Shown here in pieces: positions 1-6,717 of a stretch of 11,686 bases of DNA. The position numbers and the translations under genes were made by a program. The first letter of the stretch is position 1. Every line of letters starts with the position of its first letter. Below the pieces are notes generated by a model. The model was not told the origin of the DNA and did no database searches. It saw nothing but the letters and a program-made list of their open reading frames with translations. The DNA is from Thiomonas sp. Its GTDB lineage: Bacteria; Pseudomonadota; Gammaproteobacteria; Burkholderiales; Burkholderiaceae. The stretch spans positions 1 to 11,686 of the forward strand of contig DAIAZB010000099.1 in the NCBI GenBank assembly GCA_027443745.1, read 5' to 3'.

Positions 1-1
1 C

Positions 2-502
2 ACGATGAACAACTTCACCTTCGGCAACGCGCATCACCAGTATTACGAAACCATCGCCGGTGGTTCCGGCGCTGGCGGCGTGTTCGACGCGCAGGGCCGG
101 CTCACGGGCGGCTTCGACGGCACGGCGGTGGTGCAGACCCATATGACCAACTCGCGACTGACCGACCCCGAGGTGCTGGAGTCCCGCTATCCGGTGCTGT
201 TGGAGAGCTTTGCCCTGCGTGAAGGTTCAGGCGGAGCGGGGCGCTGGCGCGGTGGCGACGGTGGCGTGCGCCGCATCCGCTTCCTCGAGGCGATGACCGC
301 ATCCATCCTGTCGAACGGCCGCAAGATGGCAGCTTTCGGCATGGCCGGCGGCCAGCCTGGGGCGCTGGGCATCAACCGTGTCGAGCGGGCGGACGGGCAG
401 GTCGAGGCACTGGGGGCCACGGCCTGCGTGGATATGCAAGCCGGGGATGTGTTCGTCATCGAAACCCCCGGAGGTGGAGGTTTTGGCGAAGTCGGTGATT
501 GA
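2..502 (+). CDS. Hydantoinase B / 5-oxoprolinase family protein, C-terminal part (5' end outside window)
   Basis: The reading frame is open to the left edge, so only the last 166 or so residues of what is normally a 500-600 residue (HyuB) or about 1200 residue (OPLAH-type) protein are visible. The ATG at position 5 is internal to the protein. Family signatures are clear: MNNFTFGN near the start, [28 protein letters not shown], a [14 protein letters not shown] stretch, and the terminal ETPGGGGFG found at the C-terminus of this family. Members carry out ATP-dependent opening of hydantoin or 5-oxoproline rings, usually with an HyuA-type subunit or domain; acetone-carboxylase relatives share the fold. 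The substrate cannot be told from this fragment, nor whether HyuA is fused or separate. The gene converges on mltD, with 32 bases between the two stops. Confidence 0.9.
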   Translation, partial: TMNNFTFGNAHHQYYETIAGGSGAGGVFDAQGRLTGGFDGTAVVQTHMTNSRLTDPEVLESRYPVLLESFALREGSGGAGRWRGGDGGVRRIRFLEAMTASILSNGRKMAAFGMAGGQPGALGINRVERADGQVEALGATACVDMQAGDVFVIETPGGGGFGEVGD

Positions 503-505
503 GCA

Positions 506-525
506 AAAGCGCGGCCCGGCGCCGC
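506..525 (-). terminator. Possible weak intrinsic terminator after mltD
   Basis: Just downstream of the mltD stop, read on the minus strand, GCGGC and GCCGC (511-515 and 521-525 on the plus strand) pair around a 5-base loop. A short TTTT run follows two bases later. The stem is only 5-6 bp and the T run is short, so this is a candidate only. It lies in the 32-base gap between two convergent genes, where a terminator would be expected. Confidence 0.3.
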
Positions 526-534
526 AGCTCGCGC

Positions 535-2163
535 TCAGCGCTGCGCCACCTTCAAGTCATGCCGGAACGAGGTGTGGATGGAGTAGCGCAGCGAACGCTT
601 GGTCGTGCGTGTGATTTTGCGTCGATCGGCCACTCGCACGATGCGGCGTTTGTCACGCTGCGCCAGGATGAGCTCATGCTGCTTGAACACCGGCCGGCGC
701 GAGTACACGACGATGATGGAGCGCGGCCGGAACCGGCCGCCTTCGGCAATGTGGTTCCACTGCGCCACTTCGGCCGGGCTCAAGCCGTAGCGGTGCGCCA
801 CGGTGAAGGGCGTGTCGTTCGGCCCGGCGATGAGGCGCTGGCGCCGACCCGGGGGGATGTCCGGAGCCAAGGCCAGCACGGCGTTTTCCACCGCGTGCCG
901 GCTCACGTTCCGGTCGTCCTGCGGCGGTTTGGGAATGAGCAAGGTCGAACCCGCCTTCACCAGCGTGCGCAGAGGAATGTTGTTGACGTCGCGCAACGTG
1001 GCCTCGGTGAGGTGAAGGTTGCGGGCCAGTTGGAACGGTGTGGCCGTGACAGGGACGCGATAAGTGGTCCACGTCGACAGCGCGCCCCGGTAATCGGCAA
1101 CGGCCTGCTCGAACGCCGTCGCATTGTCATAGGGCAAGAGGATCTGTGGCTTGGTGGCCGCCAGGATGACGGGCTTGTTGTACGAGGGGTTGAGCGAGCG
1201 GAATTCGCGCACCGTCATGTTGGCGAGCTTGGCTGCCAGATCCACGTCGATGTCCTGGGTGATGGTGACGGGTTTGAAATAGGGGTGGTCGGGGACGTCC
1301 GGCAGGGTGATGCCATACTTCGCCGGGTCGGCGATGATGTCTTTCACCGCTTGCAGTTTCGGGTAATAGTTGCGCGTCTCGATCGGCATGTTCAGCGCGC
1401 CATAACTCACCGGAAGTCCCTTGGCCTGGTTGTAAGTCATGGCGCGCTGCACTCCGCCTTCGCCCCAGTTGTAGGCCGCCAGCGCCAGTTGCCAATTGCC
1501 GAACATGGCGTGCAGTTTGGTGAGGTAGTCCAACGCAGCCTTGGTCGAAGCCATGACATCGCGCCGATCGTCCTGGAACATGGTCTGCTTCAGCTTGAAA
1601 TGCTTGCCCGTGGAGGGAATGAACTGCCACATTCCCGAGGCTTTGGCTGATGACATGGCGTCGGGGTTGAAGGCGCTTTCGACGAAGGGCAGCAAAGCGA
1701 GTTCGGTGGGCAGGTGACGGCGCTCGACTTCCTGCACGATGTAGTAGAGGTATTTGCGCGAGCGCTCGGTCATGCGGGCGACATAGTCGGGCCGGGTGCT
1801 GTACCACTGCACGGCCTGGTTGACGTAGGGGACCATGGCCGGGCCGTCCATGTCCGGAATGGCGAAGCCGGCGCGTATGCGCTGCCAGATATTGCTGTAG
1901 AGCACATCGGCATGGTCGGCTGCCTGTTTGGCGGCCTGCATCTCCATGGCGTCGTCGCGGGCGATTTGCGCCGCGTCCGGCGGCGTGGCCAGCGGTCCTT
2001 GCTGGATGGCGGAGGGGTTTTGTCCGAGTGCCGTGGCCGAGGTGTCGGTCGACCAGGATGATGAGGCTGAGGAAGTGGATGAGGGCGGGACGGCGGCGCA
2101 ACCGGCTGCCATCACAACCACTGCAGCCAGGGCCCAGAATTTCAGTCGTCTCAATCGGTGCAT
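535..2163 (-). CDS. mltD: Membrane-bound lytic murein transglycosylase D (lipoprotein, LysM domains)
   Basis: A 542-residue lytic transglycosylase that cleaves the MurNAc-GlcNAc bond of peptidoglycan, leaving a 1,6-anhydro end. The N-terminus is a lipoprotein signal: basic MHRLRRLK, a hydrophobic stretch at 9-20, and a lipobox ending at Cys22. Residue +2 is Ala, not Asp, which predicts outer-membrane sorting. A Ser/Thr-rich linker runs from about 26 to 60. The SLT domain covers about 145-290, with the family motif LPFVESAFNP and catalytic Glu162, then ASGMWQFIPSTG (175-186) and LAAYNWGEGGV (228-238). Two LysM peptidoglycan-binding repeats follow at about 367-411 and 445-488. The final 50 residues are unusually basic. 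The ATG at 2163 sits behind GAGGA and 10 bases after the gloB stop, so the two genes are probably cotranscribed and translationally coupled. Confidence 0.95.
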   Translation of the reverse strand: MHRLRRLKFWALAAVVVMAAGCAAVPPSSTSSASSSWSTDTSATALGQNPSAIQQGPLATPPDAAQIARDDAMEMQAAKQAADHADVLYSNIWQRIRAGFAIPDMDGPAMVPYVNQAVQWYSTRPDYVARMTERSRKYLYYIVQEVERRHLPTELALLPFVESAFNPDAMSSAKASGMWQFIPSTGKHFKLKQTMFQDDRRDVMASTKAALDYLTKLHAMFGNWQLALAAYNWGEGGVQRAMTYNQAKGLPVSYGALNMPIETRNYYPKLQAVKDIIADPAKYGITLPDVPDHPYFKPVTITQDIDVDLAAKLANMTVREFRSLNPSYNKPVILAATKPQILLPYDNATAFEQAVADYRGALSTWTTYRVPVTATPFQLARNLHLTEATLRDVNNIPLRTLVKAGSTLLIPKPPQDDRNVSRHAVENAVLALAPDIPPGRRQRLIAGPNDTPFTVAHRYGLSPAEVAQWNHIAEGGRFRPRSIIVVYSRRPVFKQHELILAQRDKRRIVRVADRRKITRTTKRSLRYSIHTSFRHDLKVAQR

Positions 2164-2176
2164 CCTGTGGTCCTCA
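2164..2176 (-). promoter_or_regulatory. mltD ribosome binding site overlapping the gloB stop codon
   Basis: Read on the minus strand the junction is TGAGGACCACAGG followed by the mltD ATG. The TGA that ends gloB is the first three bases of the Shine-Dalgarno-like TGAGGA. A ribosome finishing gloB would therefore be positioned on the mltD initiation region, which predicts coupled translation. Confidence 0.6.
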
Positions 2177-2950
2177 GAAATCGTTTTTCCACTGCCGCAT
2201 CAGTGTGAAAGCTTCGATGCGGTCGGCCGGCTCGTGCCCTGCATGCGCCGTGAGTTGGGCCTGGACTTCGGGCTCGCTGACGCGCAGGAAGGGGTTGACA
2301 TGCCATTCCTGCTCCAGCGTGCTGGGCAGGGTCGGTTGGTTTGCTGCGCGCTGCCTGAGGCACCACTGCGCGTAATCCTGCATTGCCGCGTTGCCGGGCT
2401 CAACGTGCCGCGCGAATTGTAAGTTGCTCAGGGTGTATTCATGGGTGCAGAACACACGGCTGTCGCCGGGCAGGCTGCCCAGACGGTCGAGCGAATGCAG
2501 CATCTGGCTGGGAGTGCCCTCGAACAAGCGACCGCATCCGGCCGAAAACAGGGTGTCGCCGCAGAACAGCAAACGTTCGCCCGGACCGCCATCGGCGAAG
2601 TAGGCGATATGTCCGAGGGTGTGCCCCGGTACCTGCAGAATGTCGAACGCGAGATCAAAACCGGACGGGGCGACACGGTCGCCATCGTGCAGCGGGTGGG
2701 TCATGCAGGGGATGGGTTCGGCTGCCGGACCCCACACCGGAACCTGCCTGGCGCGCAGCAGATCGGCGATGCCGCCGGTGTGGTCCGCATGGTGGTGGGT
2801 GACTAGAATGCCTGCGAGTTCCAACCCTTGCGCCTTGCAGGCCGTCTCCACAGGGCCGGCATCACCCGGGTCCACCACCAGCGCGCGATGCGTGTCGTGG
2901 ATCATCCAGATGTAGTTATCCCGAAAGGCTGGCAGCGCGACGATATGCAT
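2174..2950 (-). CDS. gloB: Hydroxyacylglutathione hydrolase (glyoxalase II)
   Basis: A 258-residue metallo-beta-lactamase-fold thioesterase that hydrolyses S-D-lactoylglutathione to D-lactate and glutathione, the second step of methylglyoxal detoxification in the cytoplasm. The binuclear metal site is complete: THHHADH at 51-57 gives His52, His54, Asp56 and His57, followed by His110 (VPGHTLGH), Asp132 (CGDTLFSAGCGR) and His170 (CTHEYT). The C-terminal HAGCH domain ends in the typical basic/aromatic tail (LMRQWKNDF). Length matches the family (about 250-260). The frame stays open far upstream, opposite the methyltransferase, but homologues begin at [15 protein letters not shown], so the ATG at 2950 is chosen. 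That start overlaps the divergent methyltransferase start. mltD follows immediately, as in E. coli. Confidence 0.96.
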   Translation of the reverse strand: MHIVALPAFRDNYIWMIHDTHRALVVDPGDAGPVETACKAQGLELAGILVTHHHADHTGGIADLLRARQVPVWGPAAEPIPCMTHPLHDGDRVAPSGFDLAFDILQVPGHTLGHIAYFADGGPGERLLFCGDTLFSAGCGRLFEGTPSQMLHSLDRLGSLPGDSRVFCTHEYTLSNLQFARHVEPGNAAMQDYAQWCLRQRAANQPTLPSTLEQEWHVNPFLRVSEPEVQAQLTAHAGHEPADRIEAFTLMRQWKNDF

Positions 2951-3907
2951 GCGAATCCCGAAGTCAGCGCGAGTATAAGTCTCGACTCGTGGTTGAAAAC
3001 CCCGAGCGGACGCTATGCCTTGCGCTGGGAGCAGGAGCAACTGGACCGCGTCGTGGCAGACATCTTCGGCTTTCATGCAGTGCAACTCGGGCTGGCTGCG
3101 CTGCATGCGCTGTCCCACAACCGCATGCCGCATCGCTGGCTGGCTCAGGGGGCCCCCAACGGCCAGCAGATGCTGCGCAACAGGCCGCTGCTCTGCCAGG
3201 ATTTGCTCCAGGCCGAACCATCCCCTATCTACACCGATCCGCAATTCATCACGGCTGCTTCGGCGCAGCCCCGGCTCGGCCCGGCCGCTGCCGAACTGGC
3301 GCAAGCGGTGCCTGCCGCGCACGGAATCGAGGCTCTGGTGTGTGAGTTCACCGACCTGCCATTCGCCACGCAAAGCCTGGATCTGGTCGTGCTGCCGCAT
3401 GCGCTCGAAGTGGTTTCCGACCCGCATGCCTGCCTGCGCGAAGTCGACCGCGTCATGGTCGCCGGCGGGCAAGTCGTGATCACCGGCTTCAATGCCTTGA
3501 GCCTGTGGGGCGCACGCCAGGCTTTTGGCCGCCTCGGCGGCCCGCTCTACCTGCCGCAGCAAGGAGAATTCATCTCGCCAAGGCGCGTGCGCGACTGGCT
3601 GCGTCTGCTCAGCTTCGAGGTCACGGCGGGGCGTTACGGCTGCTATCGCCCTGCCGCCTGCACCCAACCCTGGCTGGACCGATGGCGCTTCATGGAGAAG
3701 GCCGGCGACCGCTGGTGGCCCATGCTGGGCGCGGTGTACATGCTCGTGGCCACCAAGCGCGTGCGCTCCATGCGCCTGGTCGGCAAGGCGTGGAAGTCGC
3801 CGCGCGAAAAGGCTCGCGCCCCGCAACCCGTGGCCCACGGACGCGATGCGCTGGGCTCGCTCCGGCACCCTGAATCAACCCCCAAGCACCATGAGCACAT
3901 CCTCTGA
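2945..3907 (+). CDS. YafS-like class I SAM-dependent methyltransferase
   Basis: A 320-residue protein of the Methyltransf_11/YafS type; substrate unknown. It aligns by eye with E. coli YafS through FGFHAVQLG (41-49), the [19 protein letters not shown] block (137-155, motif II region), [13 protein letters not shown] (159-171), the [18 protein letters not shown] strand (174-191) and a WLRLLSFEV segment (218-226) near the C-terminal half. The glycine-rich SAM motif I is not recognisable where it should be, before residue 130. The start at 2945 is preferred because relatives begin about 15 residues before the WLxTPxGRY motif (16-24). AAAGG at 2924-2928 is too distant to be a good ribosome binding site. 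The gene runs divergently from gloB and overlaps rnhA by 17 bases. The C-terminus (about 285-320) is basic and low in predicted structure. Confidence 0.85.
   Translation: MHANPEVSASISLDSWLKTPSGRYALRWEQEQLDRVVADIFGFHAVQLGLAALHALSHNRMPHRWLAQGAPNGQQMLRNRPLLCQDLLQAEPSPIYTDPQFITAASAQPRLGPAAAELAQAVPAAHGIEALVCEFTDLPFATQSLDLVVLPHALEVVSDPHACLREVDRVMVAGGQVVITGFNALSLWGARQAFGRLGGPLYLPQQGEFISPRRVRDWLRLLSFEVTAGRYGCYRPAACTQPWLDRWRFMEKAGDRWWPMLGAVYMLVATKRVRSMRLVGKAWKSPREKARAPQPVAHGRDALGSLRHPESTPKHHEHIL
2972..2999 (-). promoter_or_regulatory. Candidate sigma-70 promoter for gloB-mltD, inside the methyltransferase gene
   Basis: On the minus strand, TTTTCA (2994-2999) and TATACT (2972-2977, five of six to TATAAT) lie 16 bases apart. 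Initiation near 2965 would leave a leader of roughly 15 bases before the gloB ATG at 2950. Because gloB and the methyltransferase have no space between them, the promoter must fall within the first codons of the opposing gene, and this is the best match seen there. The -35 box is weak. Confidence 0.45.
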
Positions 3908-4349
3908 CAAAACCGTTCATGCGTATACCGATGGCGCCTGCAAAGGCAACCCGGGTCCCGGTGGCTGGGGGGTGCTGCTGCAAGCCGCCGGTGCCCGCAA
4001 GGAGTTGTTCGGCGGTGAGGCCCTGACCACGAACAACCGCATGGAATTGATGGCCGCCATCATGGCCCTCGAGTCGCTGCGCAAACCCAGCGAGGTGCAG
4101 TTGTTCACCGACTCCCAATATGTACTCAAAGGCATGACCGAATGGCTGCCGGGGTGGAAGGCTCGCGGCTGGAAAACGGCGGACCGCAAGCCGGTGAAGA
4201 ACGTCGATCTCTGGCAACGGCTGGAGCGGGCGCTTGCGCCGCATGCCGTGCAGTGGGTTTGGGTGCGTGGGCACAACGGTGACGCGGGCAACGAAGCCGC
4301 CGACGCCTTGGCCAACCGGGGCGTGGATAGCGTGTTGCGCGCGGCCTGA
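3891..4349 (+). CDS. rnhA: Ribonuclease HI
   Basis: A 152-residue endonuclease that degrades the RNA strand of RNA-DNA hybrids (R-loops, Okazaki primers) with divalent metal. All active-site residues are present and offset by four from E. coli: Asp14 ([12 protein letters not shown]), Glu52 (NNRMELMA), Asp74 (LFTDSQYV), His128 ([10 protein letters not shown]) and Asp138 (NEAADALA). The basic protrusion used for hybrid binding is intact at about 80-105 ([21 protein letters not shown] reaches from 84 to 104). Length equals the family norm (150-155). The ATG at 3891 lies 17 bases inside the methyltransferase gene and has no clear Shine-Dalgarno sequence, suggesting translation coupled to the upstream gene. 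dnaQ follows after 35 bases on the same strand. Confidence 0.97.
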   Translation: MSTSSDKTVHAYTDGACKGNPGPGGWGVLLQAAGARKELFGGEALTTNNRMELMAAIMALESLRKPSEVQLFTDSQYVLKGMTEWLPGWKARGWKTADRKPVKNVDLWQRLERALAPHAVQWVWVRGHNGDAGNEAADALANRGVDSVLRAA

Positions 4350-4384
4350 ACGGCACGGATCGCCCCTTTTTTCAAAGCTTCGCC

Positions 4385-5104
4385 ATGACACGTCAAATCG
4401 TTCTCGACACCGAAACCACCGGGCTCAACCCGGCATCCGGCGACCGCATCATCGAGGTGGCGGCGGTCGAATTGTTCAAGCGCCGCAGGTCCGGGGCGCG
4501 TTTTCAGCGGTACGTCAACCCGCAGCGCCCCAGCCATCCGGATGCCTTGCGCGTGCATGGCCTCACCGAGGAATTCCTCGCCGACAAGCCCCTGTTCGGG
4601 CAGGTGGTGACCGATCTGCTCGACTTTGTGCGGGACGCCGAAGTCATCATCCACAACGCCGCTTTCGACGTTGGTTTTCTCGATGCCGAGCTCGACCGTC
4701 TCGGGCTGCCGCCCTTCACCCAGCATTGCGCAGGCATCACCGATTCACTCACCCTGGCGCGCACCCAGTTCCCCGGCAAATTCAACAGCCTCGACGCCCT
4801 GTGCAAGCGTTTCGGTGTGGACAACACCCGGCGGACCCTGCATGGAGCCTTGCTGGACGCCGAATTGCTGGCCGAGGTGTACGTCTGGCTCACGCGAGGC
4901 CAGGACAGCCTCGTGATGGAGCTCGACGGTCCCGAGCAGCTTGCCGAGTCCGATCCGGTCGACCTCGGCGGCATCGTCCTCCCCGTGCAGTTCGCTGACG
5001 ACGCCGAACTGCAAGCCCACGCGGCCATTCTCCAAAGCCTCGACAGCAGTTGCGTATCCGGCTCGATCTGGAAACTCGGCCCCGCCAGCCCTCTGACTGC
5101 CTGA
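4385..5104 (+). CDS. dnaQ: DNA polymerase III epsilon subunit (3'-5' proofreading exonuclease)
   Basis: A 239-residue DEDDh exonuclease that removes misincorporated 3' nucleotides within the Pol III core. The Exo I motif VLDTETTGLNP gives Asp8 and Glu10; Exo II HNAAFDVGFLD gives Asp95; Exo III-epsilon LHGALLDAELLAEVY gives His153 and Asp158. The catalytic domain ends near 172. The remaining 65 or so residues form the linker and tail that in E. coli bind the alpha (DnaE) subunit; a clamp-binding motif is not obvious by eye. Length is normal (235-245). The start at ATG 4385 fits homologues beginning about seven residues before DTETTG. It is in the same direction as rnhA and 35 bases away, so probably cotranscribed, whereas these genes are divergent in E. 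coli. Confidence 0.96.
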   Translation: MTRQIVLDTETTGLNPASGDRIIEVAAVELFKRRRSGARFQRYVNPQRPSHPDALRVHGLTEEFLADKPLFGQVVTDLLDFVRDAEVIIHNAAFDVGFLDAELDRLGLPPFTQHCAGITDSLTLARTQFPGKFNSLDALCKRFGVDNTRRTLHGALLDAELLAEVYVWLTRGQDSLVMELDGPEQLAESDPVDLGGIVLPVQFADDAELQAHAAILQSLDSSCVSGSIWKLGPASPLTA

Positions 5105-5135
5105 CAACGCCGACGAAGCGGTCCGAGTCCAGATT

Positions 5136-5181
5136 GGTGGGTTTGCAGCCATCCACCGGGCTCATGCATGAACCCGGTGGA
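5136..5181 (+). promoter_or_regulatory. pgsA leader with two mutually exclusive hairpins
   Basis: TCCACCGGG (5152-5160) and CCCGGTGGA (5173-5181) form a perfect 9-bp stem. The loop can add three more pairs (5162-5164 with 5169-5171) around TGCA. Upstream, GGTGG (5136-5140) can pair with CCACC (5153-5157), which would break the first hairpin. The 3' arm GGTGGA is also the only Shine-Dalgarno-like sequence near the pgsA ATG at 5196, though it is 14 bases away. No T run follows, so this does not look like a simple intrinsic terminator on the plus strand. Confidence 0.45.
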
Positions 5182-5195
5182 ATAATGCTTGCACC

Positions 5196-5762
5196 ATGAC
5201 AGTGCCGACCTTCCTGACTTGGCTGCGGGTGGCAGCCATTCCGCTCATCCTCGGTGTGTATGCGCTGCCGCATGGTTGGCTGGCGCTGCCGGATCGCAAC
5301 CTGATCGCCACGGTGCTCTTCATCCTGAGCGCCATCACCGACTGGTTCGATGGTTTTCTCGCGCGCCGCTGGAACCAGACTTCCGCCTTTGGCGCCTTCC
5401 TCGACCCGGTGGCCGACAAGCTGATGGTGTCGGCCGCATTGCTGGTGTTGTTGGAACTCTCGCGTATCGGCGCGCTGGTGGCGCTCATCATCATCGGGCG
5501 CGAAATCGCCATCTCCGCGTTGCGTGAATGGATGGCGCGCATCGGCCAGTCGCGCAAGGTGGCGGTGAATTGGCTGGGCAAGGTGAAGACGGCCACGCAG
5601 ATGGTGGCCATTCCATTCCTGCTCTACGACGGCCGTCTGTTCGGCCTCATTCCCACGTCCCTGTGGGGAACCTGGCTGCTGGACATTGCCGCGGCGCTCA
5701 CACTCTGGTCCATGCTGTACTACTTCAAGCTGGCGCTCACGAGCATCGAGCTGTCGGAATGA
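5196..5762 (+). CDS. pgsA: CDP-diacylglycerol--glycerol-3-phosphate 3-phosphatidyltransferase
   Basis: A 188-residue integral inner-membrane enzyme that joins CDP-diacylglycerol and sn-glycerol-3-phosphate to make phosphatidylglycerophosphate, the committed step to phosphatidylglycerol and cardiolipin. The CDP-alcohol phosphotransferase signature is complete: Asp49, Asp52-Gly53, Ala56-Arg57, Gly66, Asp70 and Asp74 in the DGxxARx8GxxxDxxxD pattern. Hydrophobic segments at about 5-25, 36-50, 74-96, 97-115, 130-147 and 155-180 fit the six-helix fold. The N-terminus (TVPTFLTWLRVAAIP) matches the family's N-x-LTxxR start closely enough to support ATG 5196, and no in-frame start lies just upstream. 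uvrC, a common neighbour in gammaproteobacteria, is not here; dnaQ precedes it. The stop overlaps the next gene's start. Confidence 0.95.
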   Translation: MTVPTFLTWLRVAAIPLILGVYALPHGWLALPDRNLIATVLFILSAITDWFDGFLARRWNQTSAFGAFLDPVADKLMVSAALLVLLELSRIGALVALIIIGREIAISALREWMARIGQSRKVAVNWLGKVKTATQMVAIPFLLYDGRLFGLIPTSLWGTWLLDIAAALTLWSMLYYFKLALTSIELSE

Positions 5763-6667
5763 AGGCCGTCCTGAATGTTCCGCCTCGGGATGCACAAGCT
5801 CCATGGGCAAACCTTGCTCTGCGTCTCATGCCCTGGGTTTTCGTCGTCATCTGGAGCACGGGGTTCATCGTCGCGCGCTACGGCATGCCCTACGCTCCGC
5901 CACTGAAATTTCTCTGCCTGCGTTACAGCGCCTCGCTGGCACTGTTGCTGCTCGTGGCGATGGGCCTGCGCGTGCGCTGGCCGCAGTCGCGCCGCCAGTG
6001 GCTGCACCTGGCCATCGTCGGTCTGCTGATGCAAGCGGGCTATCTCGGTGGAGTCTGGGCTGCGGTCAAGCATGGCATCGGTCCGGGCACGGTGGCGCTC
6101 ATCGTCGGCCTGCAGCCCCTGCTCACGGCTCTGCTCGTATCGCTGGCCGGACACAAGGTCCGGGCGCTGCAGTGGCTGGGCCTGTTGCTGGGCTTCGCCG
6201 GGCTGGGCCTGGTGGTGGCGCGGCAACTGGAGCAGGGCGCGCTCTCGGGCACCAACCTGGGGCTGGCGCTGTTCGCCCTGTGCTGCATCACTGCCGGAAC
6301 CCTGTGGCAAAAGCGCTATGTGGTCACCACGCCGGTGTGGACAGCGGCCGCCGTGCAGATTGGCGCAGCCTTGTTGGTCAGCTTGCCGTTCGCACTGCTC
6401 GAGGCCGAGCCGGTGGTGTTCAATATGCAACTCATCGGCGCCCTGGCGTGGTCGGTGCTGGCCCTCACGCTGGGCGCGAGTTCCCTGCTTTACCTGTTGA
6501 TTCAGCGCGGTGCGGCGGTGCAAGTCACCAGCCTGATCTATTGGGTGCCCCCTGTGACGGCGCTGATGAGTTGGTGGCTGTTCCACGAGCGCCTCGGGCC
6601 AGCCACCTGGGCCGGCATGGCTCTGGTGGCCGCCGGCGTGCTGGCGGTGACGCGTTCCAGGGCGTGA
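5759..6667 (+). CDS. EamA/DMT-superfamily membrane transporter
   Basis: A 302-residue protein with ten predicted membrane helices (about 24-41, 54-71, 82-100, 108-128, 136-154, 164-182, 192-212, 224-244, 250-274, 281-299), arranged as two EamA repeats. Typical marks are WSTGFIVARYG in helix 1, GLQPLLTALL closing the first repeat (117-126), and WVPPVTALMSWWLFHERL in the second (262-279). Relatives export amino acids, metabolites or drugs; the substrate cannot be predicted. The ATG at 5759 overlaps the pgsA stop as ATGA, giving translational coupling. A second in-frame ATG at 5828 begins just before helix 1 and could be used instead. There is no recognisable regulator beside it. Confidence 0.9.
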   Translation: MKAVLNVPPRDAQAPWANLALRLMPWVFVVIWSTGFIVARYGMPYAPPLKFLCLRYSASLALLLLVAMGLRVRWPQSRRQWLHLAIVGLLMQAGYLGGVWAAVKHGIGPGTVALIVGLQPLLTALLVSLAGHKVRALQWLGLLLGFAGLGLVVARQLEQGALSGTNLGLALFALCCITAGTLWQKRYVVTTPVWTAAAVQIGAALLVSLPFALLEAEPVVFNMQLIGALAWSVLALTLGASSLLYLLIQRGAAVQVTSLIYWVPPVTALMSWWLFHERLGPATWAGMALVAAGVLAVTRSRA

Positions 6668-6696
6668 CGCCGCATATCACGGATGTCATTCACGAT

Positions 6697-6717
6697 TTGA
6701 TTCAGGAGATTGATTCA
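6697..6717 (+). promoter_or_regulatory. Strong ribosome binding site of the malate/tartrate dehydrogenase gene, flanked by a direct repeat
   Basis: AGGAG at 6704-6708 lies 8 bases before the ATG at 6717, the best Shine-Dalgarno sequence in the window apart from that of hup. It sits between two identical copies of TTGATTCA (6697-6704 and 6710-6717, offset 13 bases). The second copy runs into the start codon. The repeat could be chance or a binding site. Confidence 0.55.

Noticed and set aside
499..1650. A 383-codon open frame on the plus strand opposite mltD
   Set aside because: It is antisense to a clearly real MltD, has no recognisable domain, is rich in Arg/Val/His-type shadow composition typical of high-GC DNA, and lacks a ribosome binding site.
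2951..3868. Upstream extension of the gloB frame to 564 codons
   Set aside because: The extra 306 codons lie antisense to the methyltransferase and rnhA start region, and glyoxalase II proteins begin at [10 protein letters not shown]; the frame is open only by composition.
4350..4384. TTTTTT run between rnhA and dnaQ as a terminator
   Set aside because: No stable stem precedes the T run, so there is no support for an intrinsic terminator; readthrough into dnaQ is more likely.
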